Below are positions 25,220 through 35,113 of a stretch of 64,000 nucleotides of DNA, one piece after another; the stretch's first letter is position 1; each line of letters begins with the position of its first letter. The DNA is taken from positions 1,992,817 through 2,056,816 of the forward strand of contig NZ_WUTS01000001.1 of the NCBI RefSeq assembly GCF_009901955.1, in the 5' to 3' direction. The translations under genes and the position numbers were made by a program. A model generated the notes under the pieces. It was not told the origin of the DNA. It saw nothing but the letters and a program-made list of their open reading frames with translations, and did not search any database. Source of the DNA: Halomonas icarae. Its GTDB lineage: Bacteria > Pseudomonadota > Gammaproteobacteria > Pseudomonadales > Halomonadaceae.

Positions 25220-25306
25220 CACCGCCGTGAGCGCTCACGAAGGATCACACAGTCAACGCTTCCGGTTCGACTCGCGCGACTCAATGGCCTCATCGAAGCC
25301 CCTGAC

Positions 25307-26179
25307 TCAGGGCGCCTTCTGCCACTGCTGCAGCCCGAGTCCGCCGAGGATCAGGATCAGGCCGATCAGGGTGGAGGGCAGAATCGGCTCACCCACCACC
25401 AGGTAGAGCAACAGCAGCGATACCGGCGGCGAGAGGAAGATCAGGTTGGAGACCTTGGCCGTTCGCGACACGCCATGCACGGCGAGCTGCCACAGCACGA
25501 AGGCGATGCCCATCTCGAACAGCCCCACATAAACGCCGGCTCCGAGTGCCGGCCAGCCATGCCACTCGAGCCCGGGGCCGGCGATCAGCAGCAGTGTCAA
25601 CACCGGCACCCCGACGCTGAAGTTCTGCCACTGGGCCACCAGCGGGGGCCGATGGTCACGGGCGTTGAGCAGCCAGTAGAGCGCCCAGATCAACGTCGAG
25701 GCCAGCGCCATTCCAACCCCGAGCGGATCGGCGAAGGCCACATCGAAGATGGCGCCACGGGTGGCGATCACCCATACCCCGGCGTAGGCGACAAGGCCCG
25801 CCAGCACATCGATACGCGTCAATCGCTGGCCGAGGAGCGGTACCGCCAGAAACGCCATGGCCAGCGCCCAGGTATAGTTGAGCGCCATGGCTTCCTGCCC
25901 AGGCAGGCGGTCATAGGCACCGAACAGCACCAGGTAGTAGGCCACCGGGTTCATCAGCCCGGCCCAGGCGGCGGTACGCCAGCCCTGGCGCAGCGCCTGA
26001 CCCAGTCGTCCCTCGCGTGCCACCAGGATGCCGATCAGCGCCCATGAGACCAACGAGGCGAGCCACATCAACGCAAGCGGCGACATGTACCCTAGCGCCA
26101 CCTTGAAGGCGGTGGCCACGGTGGACCACAGTGCCACCGCGCCGAGGCCGTAAAGCATGGCCTGACCATCGCGGGTCAT
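25307..26179 (-). CDS. EamA/DMT-family transporter
   Basis: A 290-residue membrane protein with about ten hydrophobic helices arranged as two EamA repeats (about 8-140 and 150-285). Typical family sequence is seen in ALWSTVATAFKVALGYMSPL and YTWALAMAFLAVPLLGQRLTR. Such proteins usually export amino acids or metabolites, but substrate cannot be told. It is convergent with lapD and divergent from the MFS gene, 103 nt away. A 12-bp palindrome (GTGAGCGCTCAC, 25227-25238) lies between it and lapD. Confidence 0.88.
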   Translation of the reverse strand: MTRDGQAMLYGLGAVALWSTVATAFKVALGYMSPLALMWLASLVSWALIGILVAREGRLGQALRQGWRTAAWAGLMNPVAYYLVLFGAYDRLPGQEAMALNYTWALAMAFLAVPLLGQRLTRIDVLAGLVAYAGVWVIATRGAIFDVAFADPLGVGMALASTLIWALYWLLNARDHRPPLVAQWQNFSVGVPVLTLLLIAGPGLEWHGWPALGAGVYVGLFEMGIAFVLWQLAVHGVSRTAKVSNLIFLSPPVSLLLLYLVVGEPILPSTLIGLILILGGLGLQQWQKAP

Positions 26180-26282
26180 GGTGACACCTGCATGCGTCTA
26201 GAGCAGTCGAAGAATCTGATAGATGACACGGCGGCCTCCCTGTCGCGACAATGGGGCCCCATCCTACCAGCGAGGAGCCCCC

Positions 26283-27596
26283 ATGGCCGCACCCGATATC
26301 AGTCAGCACCGCCTCTATGAGTGGCTGACCGGCGACGATGACAGCCGGATGTGCAAGGACATCCCCGACGAGGCGTGCGACGAGCAGCCACGCAGCTTCT
26401 TCCTGCATCTGATCGCCTCGCTGGGCAACAAGCTGGCCGACGAGCTGTCCAGCGCACGACTGGTGCTGCCCTGGCTGCTGGGGGTGATCGGTGCTCCCCT
26501 CTGGATGATCGGCCTGCTGGTGCCGATCCGCGAGTCCGGCGCCCTGCTGCCACAGCTGTTCGTGGCTGGCTTCATCCGTCTCAAGCCCCAGCGCAAGTGG
26601 GTATGGGTGGCCGGTGGGCTGCTCCAGGCGGCAGCCGCGGCGTGCCTGGCCCTGCTGGCGCTATTCGGCTCCGGCGGCATCGGCGGCAGCCTGGTGCTTG
26701 TCGCCCTGGTGGCGCTCTCGCTGGCCCGGGGGCTCTCCTCCATCGCCACCAAGGATGTGCTGGGCAAGACCATCGCCAAGCAGCGCCGTGGCAATCTGAT
26801 GGGCTGGAGCGGCAGCGTGGCGGGCGCCGTGACCCTGGCCGCCGGCGGCGTATTGATGCTCTTCGAGGACCGCCAGGGGGAGGTCGCCCTGGCCGTGCTG
26901 CTCGGGGTGGCGGCGTTGGGCTGGGCGCTGAATGCCCTGTGTGCGGCGCGTATCCATGAGGCGCCTGGTGCCGTGGAGGGCGGCGAGAATGCCTGGGACA
27001 GCATCAAGCTAGGCCTGCGCCTGCTGCGTGAGGATCGCGCCTTCCTGCACTTCAACATCTCGCGCACCCTGCTCCTGGCCAGCGCCCTGGCACTGCCCTG
27101 GGTGGCACTGCTCGGCCAGCAGCAGAGTGGCACCGAACTGGGAGGCCTGGGGGTGCTGATCGTGGTGTCGGGACTCGCCGGCATGCTGGCAAGCCCGGTA
27201 TGGGGAAAGCGCGCCGATGCCTCGAGCCGACGGGTGATGCGCGATGCTGGCCTGGGGGCAGCGGCCTGCTGCCTGCTCGGCGCCACCATCGCCTGGCTGC
27301 CGGGCGACTGGACCCGGACGGTATGGCCCTATGCGCTGGTCTATGCGCTGCTGGTGGTCGTACACGCCGGGGTGCGGCTGGGTCGCAAGACCTATGTGGT
27401 CGACATGGCCAGCGGCGACAACCGCGCCCTCTACGTGGCGCTCTCCAACACCATCACCGGGGCGCTGCTGCTGGCGGTGGGTGGAGCGGTCGGTGCCCTC
27501 GGCCAGTGGCTGGGCAGCCCGGCCCTGCTGGTGATTCTCGCCGCCATGGCGCTGGCCGCCGCCACCAGCGCCAGCCGGCTGCCCGAGGTGGAGTAA
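26283..27596 (+). CDS. MFS transporter
   Basis: A 437-residue major facilitator-like protein with about 12 hydrophobic helices. The first 45 residues are polar (including the CKDIPDEACDEQ segment), then helices run to the C-terminus; a loop VWGKRADASSRR between helices recalls the MFS G-x3-D-R signature. ATG 26283 was chosen because it has a GAGGAG site 8 nt upstream; an in-frame ATG at 26223 lacks one and would overlap the intergenic promoter region. No substrate can be assigned. Confidence 0.82.
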   Translation: MAAPDISQHRLYEWLTGDDDSRMCKDIPDEACDEQPRSFFLHLIASLGNKLADELSSARLVLPWLLGVIGAPLWMIGLLVPIRESGALLPQLFVAGFIRLKPQRKWVWVAGGLLQAAAAACLALLALFGSGGIGGSLVLVALVALSLARGLSSIATKDVLGKTIAKQRRGNLMGWSGSVAGAVTLAAGGVLMLFEDRQGEVALAVLLGVAALGWALNALCAARIHEAPGAVEGGENAWDSIKLGLRLLREDRAFLHFNISRTLLLASALALPWVALLGQQQSGTELGGLGVLIVVSGLAGMLASPVWGKRADASSRRVMRDAGLGAAACCLLGATIAWLPGDWTRTVWPYALVYALLVVVHAGVRLGRKTYVVDMASGDNRALYVALSNTITGALLLAVGGAVGALGQWLGSPALLVILAAMALAAATSASRLPEVE

Positions 27597-27761
27597 AGAG
27601 ACGGAGCAAGCAGATGACACGGAAAAGCCAGGGTATGCAGCATGCCGAATTGAAATCCACGCGGTCGCTGGCCATGATAACAGGCACACTTGACCGCAAT
27701 TGGCATGCCGTCAGCCCAGTGGCCAGGACAGGATCAGCGCCGGTAACAGCCCCATAATGGA

Positions 27762-28205
27762 ATGCTTAACATGAAACGATCTCCACTGATCAGCCCGGAT
27801 CTGCTCGAGCGCATCGTCGACGCCTCCGATGATGGTATCGTGGTTGCCGAACAGGAGGGCGACGAGACTATCCTGATCTATGTCAACCAGGGCTTCGAGC
27901 GTCTGACCGGCTACAGTGCCGACGAGATCCTCTATCAGGACTGTCGGTTCCTGCAGAACGATGATCGTGACCAGGAGGGGCTTGTCACCATTCGCAAGGC
28001 GCTGGCCGAGGGGCGCCCCTGCCGAACGATACTGCGCAACTATCGCAAGGACGGCACCCTGTTCTGGAATGAACTCTCGATCACGCCGGTCCACGACGAG
28101 GACGACAACCTTACCTATTACATCGGCGTGCAGAAGGACGTTACCGAGCGAGTCGAGGCCCAGCAGGAACTGGAGCGCGTCAAGGCCGAGCACGGCCTGG
28201 ATTGA
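27762..28205 (+). CDS. Short LOV-domain blue-light photoreceptor
   Basis: A 147-residue protein that is a single PAS/LOV domain with short helical ends. The flavin-binding core YQDCRFLQNDDRDQEG contains Cys61, the residue that forms the flavin adduct in light. RNYRKDGTLFWNELSITPV and YYIGVQKDVTERV are the other LOV signatures. It closely recalls the short LOV proteins of Pseudomonas putida (PpSB1/PpSB2-LOV), which lack an output domain. The C-terminal helix (ERVEAQQELERVKAEH) would mediate dimerisation. ATG 27771 is an alternative start. It stands alone, followed by a hairpin. Confidence 0.9.
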   Translation: MLNMKRSPLISPDLLERIVDASDDGIVVAEQEGDETILIYVNQGFERLTGYSADEILYQDCRFLQNDDRDQEGLVTIRKALAEGRPCRTILRNYRKDGTLFWNELSITPVHDEDDNLTYYIGVQKDVTERVEAQQELERVKAEHGLD

Positions 28206-28264
28206 CCACCCTGAACGATATCGCACCCAAAGGGCTTGCACTTCTCGATTTTTAGCACTATATA

Positions 28265-28317
28265 GCGCCCAGGCAGCCATGTTGTGACCGAGTGTTGTGA
28301 CCGAGTTGCCTGGGCGC
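28265..28317. terminator. Hairpin with a 13-bp tandem duplication in its loop
   Basis: GCGCCCAGGCA (28265-28275) pairs with TGCCTGGGCGC (28307-28317). The 31-nt loop holds two exact tandem copies of TGTTGTGACCGAG (28280-28292, 28293-28305). It lies 60 nt after the LOV gene and may end its transcript, though no T-run follows on the plus strand. Confidence 0.6.
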
Positions 28318-28402
28318 TTCGGATTCCACGGATGCACGGGGAAGAGAAGCGATATGTGATCGGTCGGCACGGGTCGACCACTGGCCATGGGAGGAACGCC
28401 AC

Positions 28403-28606
28403 ATGCGCCGTGAACACCTTCTCGATTCCGATGTTGACACTGATCGGGAATCCGCTGATGCAATGAACGATGACGACTACGCTCCGCCCCGCGCCTCCAG
28501 TCGCGCCGACACCCTGCGCGCCCGGCGCCGCGTGGAGTCACTGCTCGAGGAGCGGCGCCTGCGGCGTGCCATCGAGGATGACTGGGCGATCGACGAAGAG
28601 GAGTAG
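28403..28606 (+). CDS. Small PA3496-family protein (putative envelope integrity)
   Basis: A 67-residue highly charged protein. The core RARRRVESLLEERRLRRAIEDDW matches the basic-helix-then-acidic-tail pattern of the small PA3496 family of gammaproteobacteria, whose role is poorly defined. There is no signal peptide or membrane segment. GGAGG 9 nt before ATG 28403 supports that start; ATG 28463 is internal. It lies between the LOV gene and ettA with gaps of about 200 and 90 nt. Confidence 0.7.
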   Translation: MRREHLLDSDVDTDRESADAMNDDDYAPPRASSRADTLRARRRVESLLEERRLRRAIEDDWAIDEEE

Positions 28607-28696
28607 GCCCCGACCGCACGCTCCAGTGGCTGGCCTTTACCCGTTGCGGGCACTATCATCCGTGGGTCAGCCAACCCTCCAACCAAGTGGAACTCC

Positions 28697-30358
<1,662 letters not shown>

Positions 30359-30377
30359 CGTCTCAAGACCGCACTAT

Positions 30378-30409
30378 CGCCCCCTCGCCCGACAGGCAGG
30401 GGGCGTTTT
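30378..30409 (+). terminator. Intrinsic terminator of ettA
   Basis: CGCCCCCT (30378-30385) pairs with AGGGGGCG (30398-30405), an inner GCC/GGC pair extends the stem, and TTTT follows, 20 nt past the ettA stop. Confidence 0.85.
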
Positions 30410-30477
30410 CGTTGTGTGGGGTTGCTCCCTGCCACGCGACAGGCCATAAGGGAGTCAATCATCGCGAGGACTCTATC

Positions 30478-31833
30478 ATGCGCGTCTTGCTGTACTGGCC
30501 CATTCATCTGTTCAAGACCTTTCGGCAGAGTATTGCCTACCTGCCCTCTCTGCTGGCGCTGGCCTATGCGGTGTTGGCCTATGTGTCACTCTTTCTGCCG
30601 ATCTCCGACGAGCAACTTCCCTCCCTGCTGGTCAAGCTGATCGAGCCACCGGAAAGCACCCGCTCGCTGCTCGCCGCCCTGCTTGGCGGCATGATCTCGT
30701 TGATGGTATTCAGCTTCTCGATGGTGATGTCGGTACTCTCCCAGGCCGGCGGTCAATTCTCCCATAAGCTGGTATTTGGCCTGATATCGGAGCGGCATCA
30801 TCAGAGAGTCCTGGGTCACTATCTGGGCACCATCCTCTTTGCCCTGGTGCTGCTGATGACCCCGGATGTCACCGAGGGCATCGCGACCTGGCGGACGCTG
30901 GCGGTCTACCTCGCCTGCCTCATGGTCATTCACTGTCTCGCCCTGTTCGTCTACTTCATCCACAACGCCTCCCAGTCGATACAGGTCGACGCCGTGGCGG
31001 CCGACCTGCACCGGACTACCCTCAGCTCGATGCAATCCCTGCAGTCCTGCCAGAATGGCGAGGAGTGGCGAACCCTCTCTACCTGCATCCCCCCCACCAC
31101 CTCCGATCACCCCTATCACCCTGTAAATGCCCGGCAGGCGGGGTATCTGCTGAATGCCGACCTCACTACCCTGGCAACCCTGGCGGAGCGTGCCGAGGGC
31201 ACCCTGCACCTGCATTTCCACTTCGGCGACTACGTGGTGGCGGGCATGCCGATCCTCTCGCTGGAAGCCCCGGAAGCGCCCGATTCGGGCTGGTGCGATG
31301 AGGTGCGCGCCACGCTGACCTATATGGAGGGGGAGTCGATCGGCGAGCACTACGTGTTCGGCATGACGCAGCTGATGGAGGTGGCCCTCAAGGCACTGTC
31401 ACCGGGGATCAACGACCCCGGCACTGCCCGGCTGTGCCTGCATCGCCTCACCGACCTGCTGCGCCGACGCCTGGAGTGGCGACCCTGTGACGCGCTCTTC
31501 GACCAGGACGGCGTCTGCCGAGTGACCTGGCGGGTAGAGGAGTTCGACAGCCTGGTTTTTCGGCTCTTCCAGCCCATCCTGACCTACGGCGGAGCAGACC
31601 TGAGCATCGGCCTGGAGCTGCTGAGATCACTGAAGACCCTCTCTCAGTTCGCCGATAACAAGGATATCAAGACACTCCAGGCCCATGCCGATCGCGTGGT
31701 GGAAGCGCTCGCCCAGACGGCAGATCACCCCCTGGATCGGCGCTTCGTCTCGGATCAATTGAATCGCGGCTCCCATCGCCTCTCGCTGCCGGATACTCTG
31801 CCCCGCTTTCCCCCTGAACGGTTGGATCAGTAG
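30478..31833 (+). CDS. DUF2254 membrane protein
   Basis: A 451-residue protein with four hydrophobic helices in the first 175 residues (about 21-45, 60-85, 112-135, 145-168) and a soluble C-terminal two-thirds. The segment SFSMVMSVLSQAGGQFSHKLV is characteristic of the DUF2254 family. The family's function is not known. ATG 30478 is preceded by GAGGACT; an in-frame start at 30412 would overlap the ettA terminator region. Its stop overlaps the convergent lipid A acyltransferase gene by 7 nt, so the two transcripts are complementary at their 3' ends. Confidence 0.85.
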   Translation: MRVLLYWPIHLFKTFRQSIAYLPSLLALAYAVLAYVSLFLPISDEQLPSLLVKLIEPPESTRSLLAALLGGMISLMVFSFSMVMSVLSQAGGQFSHKLVFGLISERHHQRVLGHYLGTILFALVLLMTPDVTEGIATWRTLAVYLACLMVIHCLALFVYFIHNASQSIQVDAVAADLHRTTLSSMQSLQSCQNGEEWRTLSTCIPPTTSDHPYHPVNARQAGYLLNADLTTLATLAERAEGTLHLHFHFGDYVVAGMPILSLEAPEAPDSGWCDEVRATLTYMEGESIGEHYVFGMTQLMEVALKALSPGINDPGTARLCLHRLTDLLRRRLEWRPCDALFDQDGVCRVTWRVEEFDSLVFRLFQPILTYGGADLSIGLELLRSLKTLSQFADNKDIKTLQAHADRVVEALAQTADHPLDRRFVSDQLNRGSHRLSLPDTLPRFPPERLDQ

Positions 31834-32744
31834 GGAGAGGACTCTCCTTCCGGCCGCGTCTTGAAGCGCCGATGCAGCCACAGATACTGTTCGGGGTGCT
31901 GGCGGATCGCCGCCTCGATCACGGCGTTGATGCGGGTGGCATCTGCCACTTCATCATCGCTGGGAAAGTCTCTGAGTGGCGGCAGGTACTCGAGGGTATA
32001 GGTGCGATTGTCCGCGTTGCGGTGAAAGACCAGCGGTATCACCGGCGCACCGGTCATGCGAGCAATACGCGCCGTCATCTTCACCGTGGCCGCCTGAATA
32101 CCGAAGAAGGGCGCAAAGACGCTGACATTCCGGCCAAAGTCCTGGTCAGGCGAGTACCAGACCGCATGCCCCGACTTGATGCGACGCACCACGCCGCGCA
32201 GGTCGTGGCGGTCGATTACCGCATCGAAGTAGGGGGCTCGGGCACGCCCCATGAAGCGGGCGAAGAGCGGATTGTCATGGGGACGTTGCACGGCGTCGGC
32301 CCGAAAATAGAGCGAATGCAGGGCGGCACCCAGGTCGAGGGTCGAGAAGTGCACCCCTAGGATCAACGCCCCCCTCCCTTCCGCCTCCAGCCGGGCACGA
32401 TGCTCCTGGCCCTTGAAGACGACCCGGTGACGCAGGTGCTCGGGGTCACGACACCAGCCCGTTGCGGTCTCCATGAGACCGATGCCATTGGCGATAAAGG
32501 TCTCTCTGACCAGGCGGCGCTGCGCCTCATCACTGAGCTCAGGGAAGCAGAGCCTGAGATTGGTCTCGGTGATATGCCGGCGGCGCCCGGCGAGGCGTTG
32601 AGCGGCCAGTCCGATCAGCTTGCCGGCCCACAGCTTGAAGCGCCAGGGAAGCCAGGCCGCGATATGCATGGCGGCGATGGCCAGCCAGACCGGCCAGTAA
32701 CGAGGGTGAGCGAAGTTGGGGCGGTCGGGAACGTCCCTGGACAT
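31827..32744 (-). CDS. lpxL: Lipid A late acyltransferase (LpxL/HtrB family)
   Basis: A 305-residue LPLAT-family enzyme with an N-terminal membrane anchor (about 15-38). The catalytic HX4D motif appears as HFSTLD near residue 132, and further family blocks are RPHDNPLF, YSPDQDFG and TGAPVIPLVFHR. It transfers a secondary acyl chain to Kdo2-lipid IVA at the inner membrane. ATG 32744 with an AGGAA site was chosen; a TTG at 32768 overlapping the alr stop is less likely. Whether it acts as LpxL, LpxM or LpxP cannot be told. It follows alr closely and may be co-transcribed. Confidence 0.87.
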   Translation of the reverse strand: MSRDVPDRPNFAHPRYWPVWLAIAAMHIAAWLPWRFKLWAGKLIGLAAQRLAGRRRHITETNLRLCFPELSDEAQRRLVRETFIANGIGLMETATGWCRDPEHLRHRVVFKGQEHRARLEAEGRGALILGVHFSTLDLGAALHSLYFRADAVQRPHDNPLFARFMGRARAPYFDAVIDRHDLRGVVRRIKSGHAVWYSPDQDFGRNVSVFAPFFGIQAATVKMTARIARMTGAPVIPLVFHRNADNRTYTLEYLPPLRDFPSDDEVADATRINAVIEAAIRQHPEQYLWLHRRFKTRPEGESSPY

Positions 32745-32764
32745 GTTCGGTTCCTGTCGGGCTT

Positions 32765-33868
32765 TCAAGACGCTCCATGATACCGCCTCGGCACCCTGGG
32801 CAGCACCCCGGTCAGCAGGGTGTAGCTGATGGTATCGCAGTGGCGAGCCACCTCATCCACCGACAGCACCTCGCCGTTGGCGGACCGACCCCACAGCACG
32901 ACCTCGCTGCCGATATCCGCCTCGGGAATATCGGTGATATCCACGGTGAGCATATCCATGGAGACCTTGCCGGCAATGACGGTGCGCTGGCCCGCGACCA
33001 GCACCGGGGTGCCGTCCACGGCATGGCGATCATAGCCATCACCGTATCCCGCCGCCACCACGCCGATGCGTGAGGGCCGGGGGGTGACCCAGCGCCCGCC
33101 GTACCCTACCGGCTCACCGGCAGGAAGCTCACGTACGGCGATGATCGCCGAACGCAGGGTCATCACCGGCAACAGCTGGGAGGTCAAGGCGTTGGGCATC
33201 TCGAGGGGGTCGCTGCCATAGAGCATCACCCCCGGGCGATTCCAGGCACCATGGGCCTCGGGGTGCGCCAGGGTCGCCGGCGAGTTGGCCAGACACAGCG
33301 GCGCCCCCAGGCGTTCTGACAGGGACTCGAGCTGGGCCAGTTGACGCTTGAAATAGCTGCCATCGACCAGATCCGCGGTCGCGAAGTGGCTCATCAGGTG
33401 GAGGTCACAGGCCTGCTCCGGCGCCGCTGCCAGACGCTGCCACACCGTTTCCGCGCGTTCGGGCGAGAAACCCAGACGGTGCATGCCGGAGTCCACCTTT
33501 AGCCACACCGGCACCGGTCGCGAGAGTCGCTGCCCCAGCAACGCGTCAACCTGCCAGTCACTGTGCACCGCCATCCACAGCCCAAGCGCATCCACCTGGG
33601 GCAGTTCATCTACGCTGAAGATGCCCTCGAGCAGTACGATGGGTGCAGTGATACCCGCCTCGCGCAGTGCCACCGCCTCTTCGATGCAGGCCACCGCAAA
33701 GGCGGGCGCAATGTCCTCCAGGGCTCGTGCACAGGCAACCGCACCATGCCCGTAGGCATCGGCCTTGATCACGGCGACGCTGCGACTGAGGGGCGAGCAC
33801 TCACAGGCGAGACGATAGTTATGGCGCAGGGCGTCGAGGTCGATCTCGGCGATCAGCGGCCGGGCCAT
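32765..33868 (-). CDS. alr: Alanine racemase
   Basis: A 367-residue PLP enzyme making D-alanine for peptidoglycan. The PLP lysine lies in AVIKADAYGHGA (about residues 32-43), the RPGVMLYGSDP segment follows in the barrel, and the C-terminal catalytic tyrosine is in VGYGGRW or AAGYGDGY. The gene leads a two-gene unit with the lipid A acyltransferase. It is separated from rpoS by a clear terminator. Whether it corresponds to alr or dadX is not resolved; no dadA is adjacent, which favours the biosynthetic alr. Confidence 0.93.
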   Translation of the reverse strand: MARPLIAEIDLDALRHNYRLACECSPLSRSVAVIKADAYGHGAVACARALEDIAPAFAVACIEEAVALREAGITAPIVLLEGIFSVDELPQVDALGLWMAVHSDWQVDALLGQRLSRPVPVWLKVDSGMHRLGFSPERAETVWQRLAAAPEQACDLHLMSHFATADLVDGSYFKRQLAQLESLSERLGAPLCLANSPATLAHPEAHGAWNRPGVMLYGSDPLEMPNALTSQLLPVMTLRSAIIAVRELPAGEPVGYGGRWVTPRPSRIGVVAAGYGDGYDRHAVDGTPVLVAGQRTVIAGKVSMDMLTVDITDIPEADIGSEVVLWGRSANGEVLSVDEVARHCDTISYTLLTGVLPRVPRRYHGAS

Positions 33869-33935
33869 GGCAAACTCCTGAACGATGGGTAATGGTCCAG
33901 CATGGAATTATCATCGGAAACAACCCCAAAATCAC

Positions 33936-33964
33936 GCAAAAAGCCACCATATTAGTGGTGGCTT
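33936..33964 (-). terminator. Intrinsic terminator of rpoS
   Basis: On the minus strand a 9-bp stem (AAGCCACCA / TGGTGGCTT, plus positions 33941-33964, loop of 6) is followed by a TTTTT run, 59 nt beyond the rpoS stop codon. Confidence 0.88.
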
Positions 33965-34022
33965 ATCGCAACAACATGCTTAATTATCAAGAAAAATAAG
34001 TGTTTTTTGCTGTCTGAGAATG

Positions 34023-35006
34023 TCAGGCAAAGATAGCGTCCAGGCTCAGACCCTGTTTCTCGAGAACTCGGCGCAGCTTCTTCAGTGCCTCAACCTGAAT
34101 CTGTCTGACACGTTCACGGGTCAGACCGATCTCCTCCCCTACCTGCTCAAGGGTGGCCGCCTCATGGCCACGCAGACCGAAGCGACGCACCACGACTTCG
34201 CGCTGCTTTTCGCTGAGCGCGGAGAGCCACTCATCCACAAGCTGCTTGACATCACCATCGAGCAGACTCGACTCGGGACCATCATCGCTGTCATCGGCAA
34301 GCGTCTCGATCAACGGCTTGTCGCTATCCCCTCCCACGGGATAATCCACCGACGAGATGCGCTCGTTGAGACCCATCATCTTCTTGACGGCTTCCACTGG
34401 CTTGTCGAGATACTCGGCGATCTCCTCCGCGGTGGCCTCATGATCGAGCTTCTGGGTAAGCTCGCGAGCCGCACGCAGGTAGATATTGAGCTCCTTGACC
34501 ACGTGGATAGGCAGCCGAATGGTGCGTGTCTGATTCATCAGCGCCCGCTCGATGGTCTGACGAATCCACCAGGTGGCATAGGTGGAGAAGCGAAAGCCTC
34601 GCTCGGGGTCGAACTTCTCCACGGCGCGAATCAAACCGAGGTTGCCCTCCTCGATCAGATCGAGCAACGAGAGACCACGATTGAGATAGCGCCTGGCAAT
34701 CTTCACCACCAGCCGCAGGTTGGACTCGATCATGCGTGAGCGACCCATGGGGTCGCCCTTCTGGGCGAGGCGACCGTAGAATACCTCCTCCTCGGGAGTC
34801 AGCAGCGGCGAGAAGCCGATCTCGTTGAGATAGATCTGAGTGGCATCAAGGCTCTGATGGCTGTAGCGATCCTCGCGGGTCAGTGCCTTCTCGAAGGCTA
34901 CCTCATCGTCAGCTCCTGGCTCGTCGATGGCATCGACGATCTCCTGCTCCTTCTCCTCGAGCGTGTCCAGATCTACGTCCTGAAGGTCCCGTTCAAGCAT
35001 GCTCAT
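34023..35006 (-). CDS. rpoS: RNA polymerase sigma factor RpoS
   Basis: A 327-residue group 2 sigma-70 factor. Regions are readable in order: acidic region 1 ([15 protein letters not shown]), 1.2 ([17 protein letters not shown]), 2.1-2.4 ([54 protein letters not shown]), region 3, and region 4.2 ([24 protein letters not shown]). It directs stationary-phase and stress transcription. The nlpD gene upstream and pcm/surE beyond follow the standard gammaproteobacterial order, and in relatives the main rpoS promoter lies within nlpD. Confidence 0.97.
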   Translation of the reverse strand: MSMLERDLQDVDLDTLEEKEQEIVDAIDEPGADDEVAFEKALTREDRYSHQSLDATQIYLNEIGFSPLLTPEEEVFYGRLAQKGDPMGRSRMIESNLRLVVKIARRYLNRGLSLLDLIEEGNLGLIRAVEKFDPERGFRFSTYATWWIRQTIERALMNQTRTIRLPIHVVKELNIYLRAARELTQKLDHEATAEEIAEYLDKPVEAVKKMMGLNERISSVDYPVGGDSDKPLIETLADDSDDGPESSLLDGDVKQLVDEWLSALSEKQREVVVRRFGLRGHEAATLEQVGEEIGLTRERVRQIQVEALKKLRRVLEKQGLSLDAIFA

Positions 35007-35113
35007 CGATGGCTACCCCGTGCTAGCGTCCTGTCGCCGAACCCTGGAGCATCGGCGAAACCGATTATTATTGTGTGAACCCCCCGGCGAGACTCCCTCA
35101 CCGGGCGGCGGCA

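Noticed and set aside
25227-25238. 12-bp palindrome GTGAGCGCTCAC between lapD and the DMT gene
   Set aside because: It sits between convergent genes, where an operator is unlikely, and is too short and loop-less to be a terminator.
27711-28619. A 302-codon minus-strand frame over the LOV and PA3496-like genes
   Set aside because: It spans two genes, a hairpin and intergenic DNA; the LOV protein on the plus strand has clear signatures.
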